The notes: a model not told the origin generated them from the sequence alone. A stretch of DNA of 64,000 nt from JAXMEQ01 sp046348225 (GCA_046348225.1 JAXMEQ010000008.1:1-64000); one strand, 5' to 3'; positions 16,630 through 26,015 are shown, counted from the first letter of the stretch. Numbers and translations: made by a program.

Positions 16630-17859
16630 ATGGCTGTGAATCTGCCGGCTCCGCGTGCTGCGGACCTCCTGCCCGTGCCGGGCGTACGCATTGGCGTGGC
16701 CGAAGCGGGCATCCGCAAGGCCAACCGCAAGGACCTGACCGTGGTGCTGATCGACGAAGGCGCATCGGTCGCCGGCGTCTTCACGCGCAACCGTTTCTGC
16801 GCCGCACCGGTGCAGGTGTGCCGTGAGCACCTGGCGGCCGGGCACGGCATTCGCGCGATGGTCATCAACACCGGCAATGCCAACGCGGGGACGGGGGAAG
16901 ACGGTCTGGTGCGGGCCCGCACCACCTGCATCGCGCTGGCCCGAAAGCTGGACATCGCGCCCGAGCAGGTGCTGCCGTTTTCCACCGGCGTCATCATGGA
17001 GCCGCTGCCGGCCGACCGGATTGAAGCCGGCCTGCCCGCTGCGCTGGCCGACGCGCGTGAGGACAACTGGCTGCGCGCCGCCGAAGGCATCATGACAACT
17101 GATACCGTGGCCAAGGCCTTCAGTGCCGAGGCGGTGGTCGACGGCGTGGCGGTACGCATCACCGGCATCAGCAAGGGCGCGGGCATGATCCGCCCGAACA
17201 TGGCCACCATGCTGGGCTTCATGGCCACCGACGCTGCGGTGGCGCCGGCCGTCATGCAGCAGCTGGCCACCGAGCTGGCCGACGGCTCGTTCAACCGCGT
17301 GACGGTGGACGGCGACACGTCGACCAACGATTCGTTCGTCGTGATCGCCACCCACAAGGCCGCGAACCCGGTCATCACCGCGCTGGACAGCGCTGCGGGC
17401 CAGGCCCTGACAGCCGCGATGCTGGAGGTGGCGAGCAAGCTGGCGCAGGCCATCGTGCGCGATGGCGAAGGGGCCACCAAGTTCATCGCGGTGCGCGTGG
17501 AAGGCGGCAAGAGCGGCGCCGAATGCCGCCAGGTCGCGTACGCCATCGCCCACTCGCCGCTGGTCAAGACGGCCTTCTTCGCGAGCGACCCGAACCTGGG
17601 GCGCATCCTGGCAGCGGTCGGGTACGCCGGCATTGACGACCTGGACCAGACCAGGATCGACCTTTACCTGGATGACGTCCATGTGGCCGTCGACGGCGGG
17701 CGCAACCCGGCCTACCGTGAAGAAGACGGCCAGCGTGTCATGAAGCAAAGCGAGATCACGGTGCGGGTCGTGCTGGGCCGGGGCGATGCTGCCGACACGG
17801 TGTGGACCTGCGACTTCAGCCACGACTACGTCTCCATCAACGCGGATTACCGATCGTGA
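16630..17859 (+). CDS. argJ: Bifunctional ornithine acetyltransferase/N-acetylglutamate synthase
   Basis: ArgJ transfers acetyl from N-acetylornithine to glutamate in the cyclic arginine pathway and can also use acetyl-CoA. The 409 residues include TGNANAGTGEDG at 81-92 and the self-cleavage site KGAGMIRPNMATML, where cleavage between Ala192 and Thr193 exposes the nucleophilic Thr. The GTGA overlap at its stop codon couples it to the downstream ATPase gene. argH, a later step of the same pathway, is at 52998-54395. Confidence 0.96.
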   Translation: MAVNLPAPRAADLLPVPGVRIGVAEAGIRKANRKDLTVVLIDEGASVAGVFTRNRFCAAPVQVCREHLAAGHGIRAMVINTGNANAGTGEDGLVRARTTCIALARKLDIAPEQVLPFSTGVIMEPLPADRIEAGLPAALADAREDNWLRAAEGIMTTDTVAKAFSAEAVVDGVAVRITGISKGAGMIRPNMATMLGFMATDAAVAPAVMQQLATELADGSFNRVTVDGDTSTNDSFVVIATHKAANPVITALDSAAGQALTAAMLEVASKLAQAIVRDGEGATKFIAVRVEGGKSGAECRQVAYAIAHSPLVKTAFFASDPNLGRILAAVGYAGIDDLDQTRIDLYLDDVHVAVDGGRNPAYREEDGQRVMKQSEITVRVVLGRGDAADTVWTCDFSHDYVSINADYRS

Positions 17860-18734
17860 ACGAGAAGTTTGAACACCTGATTGAGCGCGCCGGGGAGCTG
17901 CTGACGCGGATCGAGGCTGTACTGCCCCAACCCTTGACCGCGCCGGACTGGGGCGCGTCCATCGCCTGGCGCTACCGCAAGCGCAGCTCCGGCCACGGCA
18001 CGCTGGAGCCGGTGCGCCACGTGGCGGCGATGCGGCTGAACGACCTGAAGGAAATCGAGCCGCAGAAGGAGAAGATCCAGCGCAACACCCTGCAGTTCGT
18101 GCAGGGTCTGCCGGCCAACAACGTGCTGCTGACCGGCGCGCGCGGCACCGGCAAGTCGTCGCTGATCAAGGCCTGCCTCAATGAATACGCGTCACAGGGG
18201 CTGCGCCTGATTGAGGTCGACAAGGCCGACCTGGTGGACTTGCCGGACATCGTGGATGTGGTGGCTGGCCAGGCAGAAAAGTTCATCGTCTTCTGCGATG
18301 ACCTGAGCTTCGAGGACGGCGAGCCGGGTTACAAGGCGCTCAAGTCGATCCTCGACGGATCGGTGGCGGCGGCCACGCCCAATGTGCTGATCTACGCCAC
18401 CAGCAACCGCCGGCATCTCTTGCCTGAGTACATGAAGGAAAACCTGAGCTACACCCACACCGACGACGGTGAGGTGCACCCGGGCGAGGTGGTGGAAGAA
18501 AAGATCTCCCTGTCCGAGCGTTTCGGGCTGTGGGTCAGCTTCTACCCCTTCAGCCAGGACGAGTACCTCGCCATCACCGCGCAGTGGCTGTCATCGTTTG
18601 GCGTGCCGGGCGCGGCCATTGAGGCGGCGAAGCCTGAATCGCTGGTGTGGGCGCTGGAGCGCGGCTCGCGCAGTGGCCGGGTGGCGTATCAGTTCGCGCG
18701 CGACTACGCCGGCCGGCACGGAGCCGCTGCGTGA
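17856..18734 (+). CDS. DUF815-family P-loop ATPase
   Basis: A 292-residue AAA-like ATPase. Walker A GARGTGKS is at 94-101, and the Walker B-like segment FIVFCDDLSFED is at about 145-156. The sensor-like segment VLIYATSNRRHLLP follows. The GTG start at 17856 overlaps the argJ stop (GTGA) and gives the conserved-looking NEKFEHLIERAGELL N-terminus. DUF815 ATPases are widespread but their cellular role is poorly defined. The gene is also coupled (GTGA) to the following Nudix gene. Confidence 0.88.
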   Translation: MNEKFEHLIERAGELLTRIEAVLPQPLTAPDWGASIAWRYRKRSSGHGTLEPVRHVAAMRLNDLKEIEPQKEKIQRNTLQFVQGLPANNVLLTGARGTGKSSLIKACLNEYASQGLRLIEVDKADLVDLPDIVDVVAGQAEKFIVFCDDLSFEDGEPGYKALKSILDGSVAAATPNVLIYATSNRRHLLPEYMKENLSYTHTDDGEVHPGEVVEEKISLSERFGLWVSFYPFSQDEYLAITAQWLSSFGVPGAAIEAAKPESLVWALERGSRSGRVAYQFARDYAGRHGAAA

Positions 18735-19234
18735 CCCAGCCCCTGGTGGCGGATGCCGACCGACCGCGCGAAGGTGGCGCGGACCGCCCGGAAGTGGCGG
18801 TGGCGGTCGGGGTGCTGATCCGCGCCGATGGCGCCTTCCTGCTGACGTCCCGACCCGCAGGCAAGGTCTATGCGGGGTACTGGGAGTTCCCGGGCGGCAA
18901 GCTGGAGGCGGGCGAGTCGGTGGAGCAGGCGCTGCGCCGCGAGCTGCAGGAGGAAATCGGCGTGGTCATCGGGGCGGCCGAACCCTGGCGGGTGACGCGC
19001 GTGGACTACCCGCATGCGCTGGTCAGGCTCCACTTCTGCAAGGTGCATTCCTGGGCCGGTGCGCTGCACATGCGCGAGGGCCAGCAGTTTGCCTGGCAGC
19101 AGCTTCCGGTGCAGGTGGGGCCGGTGCTGCCGGGTACCGTGCCGGTGCTGGACTGGTTTGCGCAGGAGCGGCAGTTCCAGGGCGCTACATTTTTGATAGC
19201 GCCTCACGCAGGCCCCGCGCGGGCTGCAACCTGA
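18731..19234 (+). CDS. mutT: MutT-type Nudix hydrolase
   Basis: A Nudix hydrolase, probably cleaning oxidised 8-oxo-dGTP from the nucleotide pool. The complete Nudix box (G-x5-E-x7-REUxEExGU) runs from Gly56 to Val78 with the segment RRELQEEIGV. The GTG start at 18731 overlaps the upstream stop codon, forming an argJ-ATPase-mutT coupled chain. The C-terminal residues ATFLIAPHAGPARAAT and the TGA stop are encoded by a dispersed repeat, so the natural end of the protein has been replaced or extended. Substrate assignment rests on similarity to MutT only. Confidence 0.88.
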   Translation: MTQPLVADADRPREGGADRPEVAVAVGVLIRADGAFLLTSRPAGKVYAGYWEFPGGKLEAGESVEQALRRELQEEIGVVIGAAEPWRVTRVDYPHALVRLHFCKVHSWAGALHMREGQQFAWQQLPVQVGPVLPGTVPVLDWFAQERQFQGATFLIAPHAGPARAAT

Positions 19235-19238
19235 TTTT
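19182..19238 (-). repeat. Dispersed palindromic repeat, copy 3 (end of Nudix gene)
   Basis: Reads on the minus strand as AAATCAGGTTGCAGCCCGC, then TGCGTGAGGCGCTATC, then AAATGTAGC. It supplies the last codons and stop of the Nudix gene, which is encoded on the opposite strand of the repeat. It is one of the best-conserved copies. Confidence 0.8.
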
Positions 19239-19434
19239 ATTGAAGCTTGGGATCGCCAAAAGGCGAATCTTCGGGCGGTGCTTCGGTGGGCACGCGAAAG
19301 CTTTCGCTGGCCCAGGCACCCAGGTCCAGGTTCTTGCAGCGCTCGGAGCAGAACGGCCGGAAGCGGTTTTCCGGTGCGTACAGGCTGTCGCCTCCGCAGC
19401 CGGGGCAGGGCACGATCCTCGGCTTCAGGTCCAT
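19237..19434 (-). CDS. yacG: DNA gyrase inhibitor / zinc-binding protein YacG
   Basis: A 65-residue zinc protein that binds and inhibits DNA gyrase. The four zinc cysteines are at 10, 13, 29 and 33 (CPGC...CSERC), and the motif RPFCSERCKNLDLG is typical of YacG. It is the last gene of the pilB-pilC-pilD-coaE-zapD-yacG unit, with a one-base gap after zapD. Its 3' end abuts the dispersed repeat at 19182-19238. Confidence 0.93.
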   Translation of the reverse strand: MDLKPRIVPCPGCGGDSLYAPENRFRPFCSERCKNLDLGAWASESFRVPTEAPPEDSPFGDPKLQ

Positions 19435-19435
19435 T

Positions 19436-20218
19436 TCAGGAGCACAGGGTCAGCTCGAAGGCTGCGTCTTCACTGCTGGCGTGCAGACGGTCGTCGGCCT
19501 CGTGGCGCATCATGCGTACCGACACGATCAACCGGTTGCCGCTGATTTCCGGTACCAGGCCCAGTGTTTCATCCAGGCGCAGCCTTAGCAGCTGGAAGGT
19601 TCGGCCTTGTGGCAGGTTTTGCTGGAGCTGCCCGCCTGTGGCAATGACCTTTTGCGGTGCGCCTGAATCGCGCAGCAGCTTCAGCAGCATGTGGATGGAT
19701 TCCGCCAGCGGCCCGAGCGTCGACGCCCAGCGCTCCAGGTCGGCGCGGCGTGCGTCACCCCTGCGATGCTGCCAGGCATAGTAGGCGGGGAGGTCGAACT
19801 CGCAGGTTCCGCCCGGGATGCCCACCCGGCTGCGGATGCTCATGAGCCAGTCGTTTTCCGTCAGGGACTGCCCCGCCTTGCCGGGCAGGTTGTTCAGCGA
19901 CGAGAAACAGCTGTCCAGCTGCGCGATGACTTCGTCGAGTACGGCTTCCGAAATCGCCGGGTTGCCGCGGTAGCCATTGAGAATCTGCTTCTGTTTCTCA
20001 AGGTCTTTCATCACATCGGATTTGAGGTCGGCGCGCGCGGCGACGTCCATGACCTCAAAGATCGTGATCAGGGCGTAGTGGTGGTCGATGGCCTCGTCCC
20101 GGCGGATCAATTCACCCAGACGCTGGAACAGGTGCTCCAGCCGCAAGTAGGTGCGTATGCGTTCGTTAAAAGGGTATTCGTACAGGATCACGCGGCAACT
20201 TCCATCTGGCGCAATCAT
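19436..20218 (-). CDS. zapD: Cell division protein ZapD
   Basis: ZapD cross-links FtsZ filaments at the division ring. The 260-residue protein starts near the family signature ILYEYPFNERIRTYLRLEHLF and has the expected helical N-terminal and beta-strand C-terminal halves. The ATG at 20218 is supported by a 4-base ATGA overlap with the coaE stop. A GTG at 20191 would give the shorter N-terminus seen in some relatives. Confidence 0.92.
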   Translation of the reverse strand: MIAPDGSCRVILYEYPFNERIRTYLRLEHLFQRLGELIRRDEAIDHHYALITIFEVMDVAARADLKSDVMKDLEKQKQILNGYRGNPAISEAVLDEVIAQLDSCFSSLNNLPGKAGQSLTENDWLMSIRSRVGIPGGTCEFDLPAYYAWQHRRGDARRADLERWASTLGPLAESIHMLLKLLRDSGAPQKVIATGGQLQQNLPQGRTFQLLRLRLDETLGLVPEISGNRLIVSVRMMRHEADDRLHASSEDAAFELTLCS

Positions 20219-20814
20219 AGCCCGAAGCGGGGTGCCAGCCGGGCCACTTCGGCCCGCAATTCGTCCAGTGTCAGACCGTCATTGCAGACCACACAGTCTG
20301 CCGCTGCCAGGCGATGCGCGCGCGGTGCCTGGGCAGCGATGACGCCTGCCACCGCGTCCCTTGCGAGGCCACTGCGCGCCATGACCCTCAGGATCTGGGT
20401 GGCCTCGCTGCAGTCAACGACCAGCACCTGGTCCAGCTGTTGCCGCCAGCGGCCGGACTCGACCAGCAGCGGAATGTCAAAGACGGCGCAGGCGTGGTTT
20501 GCGGCTTTGGCCATGGTGGCCTGTGACGCGATGGCCTGGCCCACCAGCGGATGGATGATGGCTTCCAGCCGTTGCTTGGCCGTGGCATCGCCGAATGCCA
20601 GGGCGCGCATGCGGTCCCGGTCCAGTGCCCCATCGGGGGTGATGAATTCGGCCCCGAACGCCTCCCGCAGGGGCCCGATGGCCGCACCCCGTGGCGCTGT
20701 CACGCTGCGGGCGATGGCATCAGCGTCGATCAGCGCGGCCCCATGCCCGGCCAGCATGGATGCCACTGTGCTTTTGCCGCTGCCGATCCCGCCCGTCAGG
20801 CCCAGACGCAACAT
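20215..20814 (-). CDS. coaE: Dephospho-CoA kinase
   Basis: CoaE phosphorylates dephospho-CoA in the last step of coenzyme A synthesis. Its P-loop GGIGSGKS is at residues 8-15, and the 199-residue length is standard. It begins 8 bases after the pilD stop and overlaps zapD by ATGA, the usual pilD-coaE-zapD order of proteobacteria. Confidence 0.95.
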   Translation of the reverse strand: MLRLGLTGGIGSGKSTVASMLAGHGAALIDADAIARSVTAPRGAAIGPLREAFGAEFITPDGALDRDRMRALAFGDATAKQRLEAIIHPLVGQAIASQATMAKAANHACAVFDIPLLVESGRWRQQLDQVLVVDCSEATQILRVMARSGLARDAVAGVIAAQAPRAHRLAAADCVVCNDGLTLDELRAEVARLAPRFGL

Positions 20815-20822
20815 GGCACCGG

Positions 20823-21662
20823 CTAGAGGCCTGCGCCGCGCAGGATGGCACCCGGGCCAAAGATCATGGCGGTCATGCCACCCAGCGCCAGGAAGGGTCC
20901 GAACGGGACATACCCACCTTCACGCAGCCCAGTGCTGAACTTCATGATGATGCCCACCACGGCCCCAATGACCGATGCCATCAGGATGATCGGGACCAGC
21001 GCCTGCCAGCCGAACCACGCCCCTAGCGCAGCGAACAGCTTGAAGTCGCCAAAGCCCATGCCTTCCTTGCCTGTCAGCAGTTTGAAGGCCTGGTAGACCA
21101 GCCACAAGGACATGTAGCCGCCAACGGCGCCCCAGATGGCGTCCGCCAGCGGGACAGACGTCCAGCGCAACGTGGCAGCGATCAGGCCGGCCCACACCAG
21201 CGGAAGCGTGATGTCATCGGGCAGCAAGGTGGTGTCCCAGTCGATCAGGGTCAGCGCCAGCAACGCCGCCGAGAAGCCGCACCACGCCAGCGCAGCGGGT
21301 GACAGGCCGCTGCGAAAAATGCAGAACGCGAACAGCGCACCTGTCGCAATTTCCACCAGCGGATAGCGCATGCTGATGGGGGTCTTGCATGCAGAGCACT
21401 TGCCGCCCAGCAGCAGGTAGCCGAGCACCGGGATGTTTTCGTGCCAGCGAATCTGGTGCCCACATTTCTGGCAATGTGAACGAGGCACGAGCAGGTTGAA
21501 GGGTTTTTCCTGCGCAGGCTCCTTGCCCTGCAACTCAGCGCATTCGGCGGCCCACTGCCGCTCCAGCATCTTGGGGAGGCGGTAGATCACCACGTTGAGA
21601 AAGCTGCCCACGAGCAGCCCGAACAGGCCGCCTATCGCGGCGTCCATCAGCGGTGACAACAT
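20823..21662 (-). CDS. pilD: Type IV prepilin peptidase / N-methyltransferase
   Basis: PilD cleaves the leader of type IV prepilins and methylates the new N-terminus at the inner membrane. The 279-residue protein has the zinc-type cysteine pairs CQKC (64, 67) and CSAC (89, 92). The catalytic aspartates lie in LIDWDTTLLPD (about 141) and GMGFGDFK (Asp206), with multiple membrane helices. The ATG at 21662 overlaps the pilC stop by one base (TGATG). A longer in-frame extension upstream lies entirely within pilC and is not used. Confidence 0.95.
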   Translation of the reverse strand: MLSPLMDAAIGGLFGLLVGSFLNVVIYRLPKMLERQWAAECAELQGKEPAQEKPFNLLVPRSHCQKCGHQIRWHENIPVLGYLLLGGKCSACKTPISMRYPLVEIATGALFAFCIFRSGLSPAALAWCGFSAALLALTLIDWDTTLLPDDITLPLVWAGLIAATLRWTSVPLADAIWGAVGGYMSLWLVYQAFKLLTGKEGMGFGDFKLFAALGAWFGWQALVPIILMASVIGAVVGIIMKFSTGLREGGYVPFGPFLALGGMTAMIFGPGAILRGAGL

Positions 21663-22876
21663 CAGACGACGGCGCCGAGCTTGAAGATCGGCAGGTACAT
21701 GGACACCACGATGCCGCCGATCAACCCGCCGAGGAACACGATGATGATGGGCTCCATCAGGCTGGACAGGCCGGCGACCATGTCGTCCACCTCGGCTTCG
21801 TAGAAGTCGGCCGCCTTGCCCAGCATGTGGTCGATCGAGCCGGACTCCTCGCCGATCGCACACATCTGCAGCACCATCGTGGGAAAGACGTTGGCGTTGG
21901 TCATGGCTGCCGTCAGGCTGGTGCCGGTGGAGACTTCCTGCTGGATTTTTTCGGTGGCGGATGCATACACCGAATTGCCAGAAGCCCCGCCCACCGAGTC
22001 AAGCGCTTCAACCAGTGGGACGCCTGCTGCGAACATGGTGGCCAGCGTCCGGGTCCAGCGTGCGATCACCGACTTGTAGACCAGCTGGCCGAACACGGGC
22101 AACTTGAGCATCAGGCGGTCCATGAACATCTGGACCTTCTCGCTGCGCTTCCAGGCCTGGAGGAAAAAGTAAAGGCCGCCCCCGATGCCGCCGAAGATCA
22201 ACCACCAGTACTTGACGAAATACTCGCTGACGCCCATGACGAACAGGGTCGGCGCAGGCAAGTCGGCCCCGAACGAGGTGAACACCTGCTTGAACGCCGG
22301 GATCACGAAGATCATGATCACCGCCACGACCACGAAAGCCACGACCACCACCGAGATCGGGTACATCAGAGCCGACTTGATCTTCGACTTGATGGCCTCG
22401 GTCTTTTCCATGTAGACGGCCAGCCGGTCCAGCAGCGTTTCCAGAATGCCGGCCGCCTCACCGGCTTCCACCAGGTTGCAGTAAAGATTGTCAAAGTAGA
22501 TCGGGTACTTGCGGAATGCGGCCGAGAGCGAGGTGCCGGTTTCCACATCGGTGCGGATGTCATTGAGCAGCTTGGTCACGCTGGCGTTGGCATTGCCGCG
22601 GCCCACAATGTCAAAAGCCTGGAGCAGCGGTACCCCGGCTTTCATCATGGTGGCGAGCTGGCGCGTGAAAATGGCAAGGTCCTTGGCCCGGATCTTCTGG
22701 CCCGAGCGCATGCGGCGCTTCTTGATCTTCGTCGGCGATATGCCCTGGCGTCGCAGGGAGGCCGTGACCTGGTTTTCGCCACCGGCCCGGGTCTCGCCGC
22801 GCACCTGTTTGCCATTGCGGTCGCGGCCTTCCCATTCGAAGACAAATTCAGTGACTTTGCTTGCTGCCGTTGCCAT
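21662..22876 (-). CDS. pilC: Type IV pilus inner-membrane platform protein PilC
   Basis: PilC is the inner-membrane platform of the type IV pilus motor and works with the PilB and PilT ATPases. The 404 residues contain two repeated T2SF domains. The first has FTRQLATMMKAGVPLLQAFD and the second WTRTLATMFAAGVPLVEALD. Three or so membrane helices are present. It lies 35 bases after pilB on the same strand. Confidence 0.96.
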   Translation of the reverse strand: MATAASKVTEFVFEWEGRDRNGKQVRGETRAGGENQVTASLRRQGISPTKIKKRRMRSGQKIRAKDLAIFTRQLATMMKAGVPLLQAFDIVGRGNANASVTKLLNDIRTDVETGTSLSAAFRKYPIYFDNLYCNLVEAGEAAGILETLLDRLAVYMEKTEAIKSKIKSALMYPISVVVVAFVVVAVIMIFVIPAFKQVFTSFGADLPAPTLFVMGVSEYFVKYWWLIFGGIGGGLYFFLQAWKRSEKVQMFMDRLMLKLPVFGQLVYKSVIARWTRTLATMFAAGVPLVEALDSVGGASGNSVYASATEKIQQEVSTGTSLTAAMTNANVFPTMVLQMCAIGEESGSIDHMLGKAADFYEAEVDDMVAGLSSLMEPIIIVFLGGLIGGIVVSMYLPIFKLGAVV

Positions 22877-22911
22877 GGTCCTGGGGGTTCCTTGCTGCCG
22901 TTGGCTTGCTG

Positions 22912-24651
22912 TTATTCGTTGGTACAGCCGAGCACTTCTTCAAGCGACGTCATGCCCATGCGGACTTTGTGCAGACCGGACTGCCGCAGGCTGCGGACGC
23001 CTTCACGCTGGGCCTGCTCGGCGATTTCCATGGAGCTGCCGTCGCGCAGGATGATCCGCTGGATCTCCTCGCTGATGGGCATGACCTGGTAGATGCCGAC
23101 ACGGCCCTTGTAGCCGTTGTTGCACATGGAGCAACCCACAGGCCGGTAGGGTGTCCAGGAGCCGTCCACTTCCTCCTCCTTGAAGCCGGCTTCCAGCAGC
23201 GTCTCGTGCGGAATGTCCGCCGGGGCCTTGCAGTTCACGCACAGCCTGCGGGCCAGCCTTTGCGCCGTGATCAGGATCACGCTGGAAGCGATGTTGAAGG
23301 GCGCAATGCCCATGTTGCGCATCCGCGTCAGCGTCGTCGGCGCGTCGTTGGTGTGCAAGGTCGACAGCACCAGGTGACCCGTCTGGGCCGCCTTGATGGA
23401 AATGTCAGCCGTCTCCAGATCCCGGATTTCACCGACCATGATGACGTCTGGATCCTGTCGAAGGAACGACTTGAGCGCAGCGGCAAAGGTCAGCCCGGCC
23501 TTTTCATTGACGTTGACCTGGTTGACCCCAGGCATGTTGATTTCGGACGGGTCTTCCGCCGTGGAAATGTTGACCCCCGGCTTGTTCAGCAGGTTCAGGC
23601 AGGTGTAGAGCGACACGGTCTTGCCGGAGCCGGTGGGGCCCGTCACCAGCACCATGCCATAGGGGCGCTGCACAGCCGCCAGCAGCCGCTCCTTCTCCTC
23701 CGGCTCGTAGCCCAATGCATCAATGCCCAGCCGTGCACTGCTCGGGTCCAGAATCCGGATCACGATCTTCTCGCCGAACAGCGTTGGAAGTGTGCTGACC
23801 CGGAAATCAATGACGCGGTCCGGCCCCACCTTGAGCTTCATCCGGCCATCCTGGGGAATCCGCTTTTCGGAGATGTCCATCCTCGAGATCACCTTGATGC
23901 GCGAGGCGAGCTTGTCCTTGATGGCAATGGGGGGCGAAGCGATTTCCCGCAATTCGCCGTCGATACGGAAACGCACGCGGTAAGTGTGTTCGTAGGGCTC
24001 GAAGTGAAGGTCGGACGCCCGCATGCCGAACGCGTCCAGCAACATCTTGTGCAGGAACTTGACGACCGGCGCGTCCTCAACCTCCGATGTGCCAGCCTTG
24101 TCGTCTTCCTCAACGACCGACGAGTCCATGGTGGACTCGTCAAACTCGAAGTCGTCGCCGATGATGCTGTCCATCGCCTCGGTGGCGGTCGTCGCATTGG
24201 CTTCGACCATCTTGGACAGCTTGTCGTATTCCGCGATGATCCAGTCCACGCCCATCTGGGTCGCAAACTTGATCTTCTCGGCGGCCTGTGCATCAGAGGG
24301 ATCCGCCGTGGCCACAATCAGCCGGTTGCTGCGTTTGCTCAGCACCACCACCTTGTAGGCCTGGCACAGTTTGGTGTCCAGAAGGTTTCGCGGCAGACGT
24401 TGCGGGTCTATGGCATTGAGGTCGATGAGCGGAGCACCAAAGGCGGCCGACATCGTGTGCGCGAGATCAGAAGCAGACACCGCACCAGAGCCCGTGAGCT
24501 CGGCGATGAAGTTGGTCCGGTTGGTTTGCGCCTTGCGGTAGATGTCCTCGGCCGATTTTTGTCCGAGCTTGCCTGCGGACACCAGTGCACGCGCCAGGCC
24601 TGGCAGGGCGAGGGTGGGCGTTTCATTGACGGCGGAATCGACGGCGGCCAT
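22912..24651 (-). CDS. pilB: Type IV pilus assembly ATPase PilB
   Basis: PilB powers pilus extension. The 579 residues comprise an N-terminal MshEN-like domain, an acidic linker (about 155-185, with DDFEFDESTMD) and the secretion ATPase domain. Walker A GPTGSGKT is at about 338-345, and the Asp box/Walker B segment DPDVIMVGEIRD follows. A tetracysteine zinc site is formed by CVNC and CSMC. It is the first gene of the pilBCD-coaE-zapD-yacG unit. The promoter must lie in the 115 bases between it and tRNA-Pro. Confidence 0.96.
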   Translation of the reverse strand: MAAVDSAVNETPTLALPGLARALVSAGKLGQKSAEDIYRKAQTNRTNFIAELTGSGAVSASDLAHTMSAAFGAPLIDLNAIDPQRLPRNLLDTKLCQAYKVVVLSKRSNRLIVATADPSDAQAAEKIKFATQMGVDWIIAEYDKLSKMVEANATTATEAMDSIIGDDFEFDESTMDSSVVEEDDKAGTSEVEDAPVVKFLHKMLLDAFGMRASDLHFEPYEHTYRVRFRIDGELREIASPPIAIKDKLASRIKVISRMDISEKRIPQDGRMKLKVGPDRVIDFRVSTLPTLFGEKIVIRILDPSSARLGIDALGYEPEEKERLLAAVQRPYGMVLVTGPTGSGKTVSLYTCLNLLNKPGVNISTAEDPSEINMPGVNQVNVNEKAGLTFAAALKSFLRQDPDVIMVGEIRDLETADISIKAAQTGHLVLSTLHTNDAPTTLTRMRNMGIAPFNIASSVILITAQRLARRLCVNCKAPADIPHETLLEAGFKEEEVDGSWTPYRPVGCSMCNNGYKGRVGIYQVMPISEEIQRIILRDGSSMEIAEQAQREGVRSLRQSGLHKVRMGMTSLEEVLGCTNE

Positions 24652-24766
24652 GGTCGCAATGTACTACGGGCGGAACGGGGCCCGATCATCGCCGATTGAA
24701 TTGCAGCTGTAAATTGGCATTCTCTGCAGGTGCCGTTGGGCGGCGGAGACAATGCGAAACCGAAGC

Positions 24767-24843
24767 TGGTCGGGGTGAGAGGATTCGAACCTCCGGCCTC
24801 TACGTCCCGAACGTAGCGCTCTACCAGGCTAAGCTACACCCCG
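24767..24843 (-). tRNA. tRNA-Pro (anticodon CGG)
   Basis: The minus strand folds into a full cloverleaf. The acceptor CGGGGTG pairs with CACCCCG, and the D-arm contains AGCCTGGTAG. The anticodon stem CTACG/CGTAG encloses TTCGGGA with anticodon CGG, and the T-arm carries GTTCGAATC. The discriminator A is followed by an encoded CCA. It reads the proline codon CCG. Confidence 0.95.
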
Positions 24844-24878
24844 TGCTGCCTGGAGCAGCCGGGTCTTGGCAGGAAAGC

Positions 24879-25871
24879 TCAAGACCGACGCTCCAGAAGC
24901 TGAGCCGCTAATTGTAGCAAACCTGCCGAGTACGGATTCTCCGGCAACAGGCTGGCGGCCTCCATGGCGCGCTGGGCTTCCGCGCGTGCCGCAGTCCTGG
25001 TCACTTCCAGCGCCCCGGTGCCGCGCACAATGGCAATGATCTGGTCCAGATCCGCCGTCGAGCCGGATTCAATGGCATGCCGGATGATGCTACGTTCTGA
25101 CGCATTGCCCCTTTGCATGGCCGCAATCAGGGGCAGGGTCGCCTTGCCCTCCCGCAAATCGTCACCCAGGTTCTTGCCCATTTCGGCTACGTCGCCGTCA
25201 TAGTCGAGCACATCGTCAATCACCTGGAATGCGGTGCCCAGGGCCTGGCCGTACTCGGCGCAGGCCTGCTCGATGCGGTCGTCGCTTTGGGCCAGCACCG
25301 CACCAAGCCGTGCACTGGCTTCAAACAGCTTGGCCGTCTTGGAGCGGATCACGCGAAGGTAGGCCGTTTCATCCAGCGAGGCGTCGTGCATGTTCATCAG
25401 TTGCAGGACTTCACCTTCCGCAATCACGTTCGTTGCATCGGCAAGAATCTGCATGATCCGCATGTCGCGGGCGTCAACCATCATCTGGAAGGCGCGCGAA
25501 TACAGGAAGTCTCCCACGAGAACACTGGCGGGGTTGCCAAAGCTTTCGTTGGCGGTGGCACGGCCGCGACGCAGGGTCGATTCGTCGACCACGTCGTCGT
25601 GCAACAGCGTGGCAGTGTGGATGAACTCCACCACGGCCGCGAGGTTGAACCTTTGTGCCCGGGAGTAGCCCAAGGCGCCACACACCAGCAGGAGCAGTGC
25701 TGGCCGGAGCCGCTTGCCACCTGCCGAAATGATGTAACGGGATACTTCGCCGACGAGGGGAACACCCGAGTCCAGCCGGCGTGCGATGACCTGGTCGACT
25801 TCGCGCATGTCGGCGGCAATCAGGTCAAGAACGGCTTGGGGGCTGGAGGTGGTGGAGGGAGTCAAGTTCAA
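24879..25871 (-). CDS. ispB: Octaprenyl (polyprenyl) diphosphate synthase
   Basis: A trans-prenyltransferase that makes the ubiquinone side chain. The two aspartate-rich motifs are DDVVD at 92-96 and DDVLD at 219-223, and the GGKRLRP signature is at 51-57. The 330-residue length fits IspB. It is divergent from rplU, a classical arrangement in proteobacteria, sharing a 144-bp promoter region. Chain length (C40) is inferred from context, not from residues. Confidence 0.94.
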   Translation of the reverse strand: MNLTPSTTSSPQAVLDLIAADMREVDQVIARRLDSGVPLVGEVSRYIISAGGKRLRPALLLLVCGALGYSRAQRFNLAAVVEFIHTATLLHDDVVDESTLRRGRATANESFGNPASVLVGDFLYSRAFQMMVDARDMRIMQILADATNVIAEGEVLQLMNMHDASLDETAYLRVIRSKTAKLFEASARLGAVLAQSDDRIEQACAEYGQALGTAFQVIDDVLDYDGDVAEMGKNLGDDLREGKATLPLIAAMQRGNASERSIIRHAIESGSTADLDQIIAIVRGTGALEVTRTAARAEAQRAMEAASLLPENPYSAGLLQLAAQLLERRS

Positions 25872-25956
25872 GGGTCCGCGAAGCCGCGATTATAGGAAGG
25901 CGCCGGAGCGCCGGGTGGCATCGCAAAAGGGTGCGCATGTTAGTGACTGCAAACCG

Positions 25957-25965
25957 TGCTATAAT
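25957..25965 (+). promoter_or_regulatory. Extended -10 promoter element for rplU-rpmA
   Basis: TGC directly followed by a consensus TATAAT (25960-25965) lies 51 bases before the rplU start. There is no good -35 box at 16-18 bases upstream, which fits an extended -10 promoter. It would drive rplU-rpmA. Confidence 0.65.
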
Positions 25966-26015
25966 TTTGGGCTCTGCGGAAATTCGTCCCCAGAGCTTCA
26001 AATCAAGAGGTCAAC

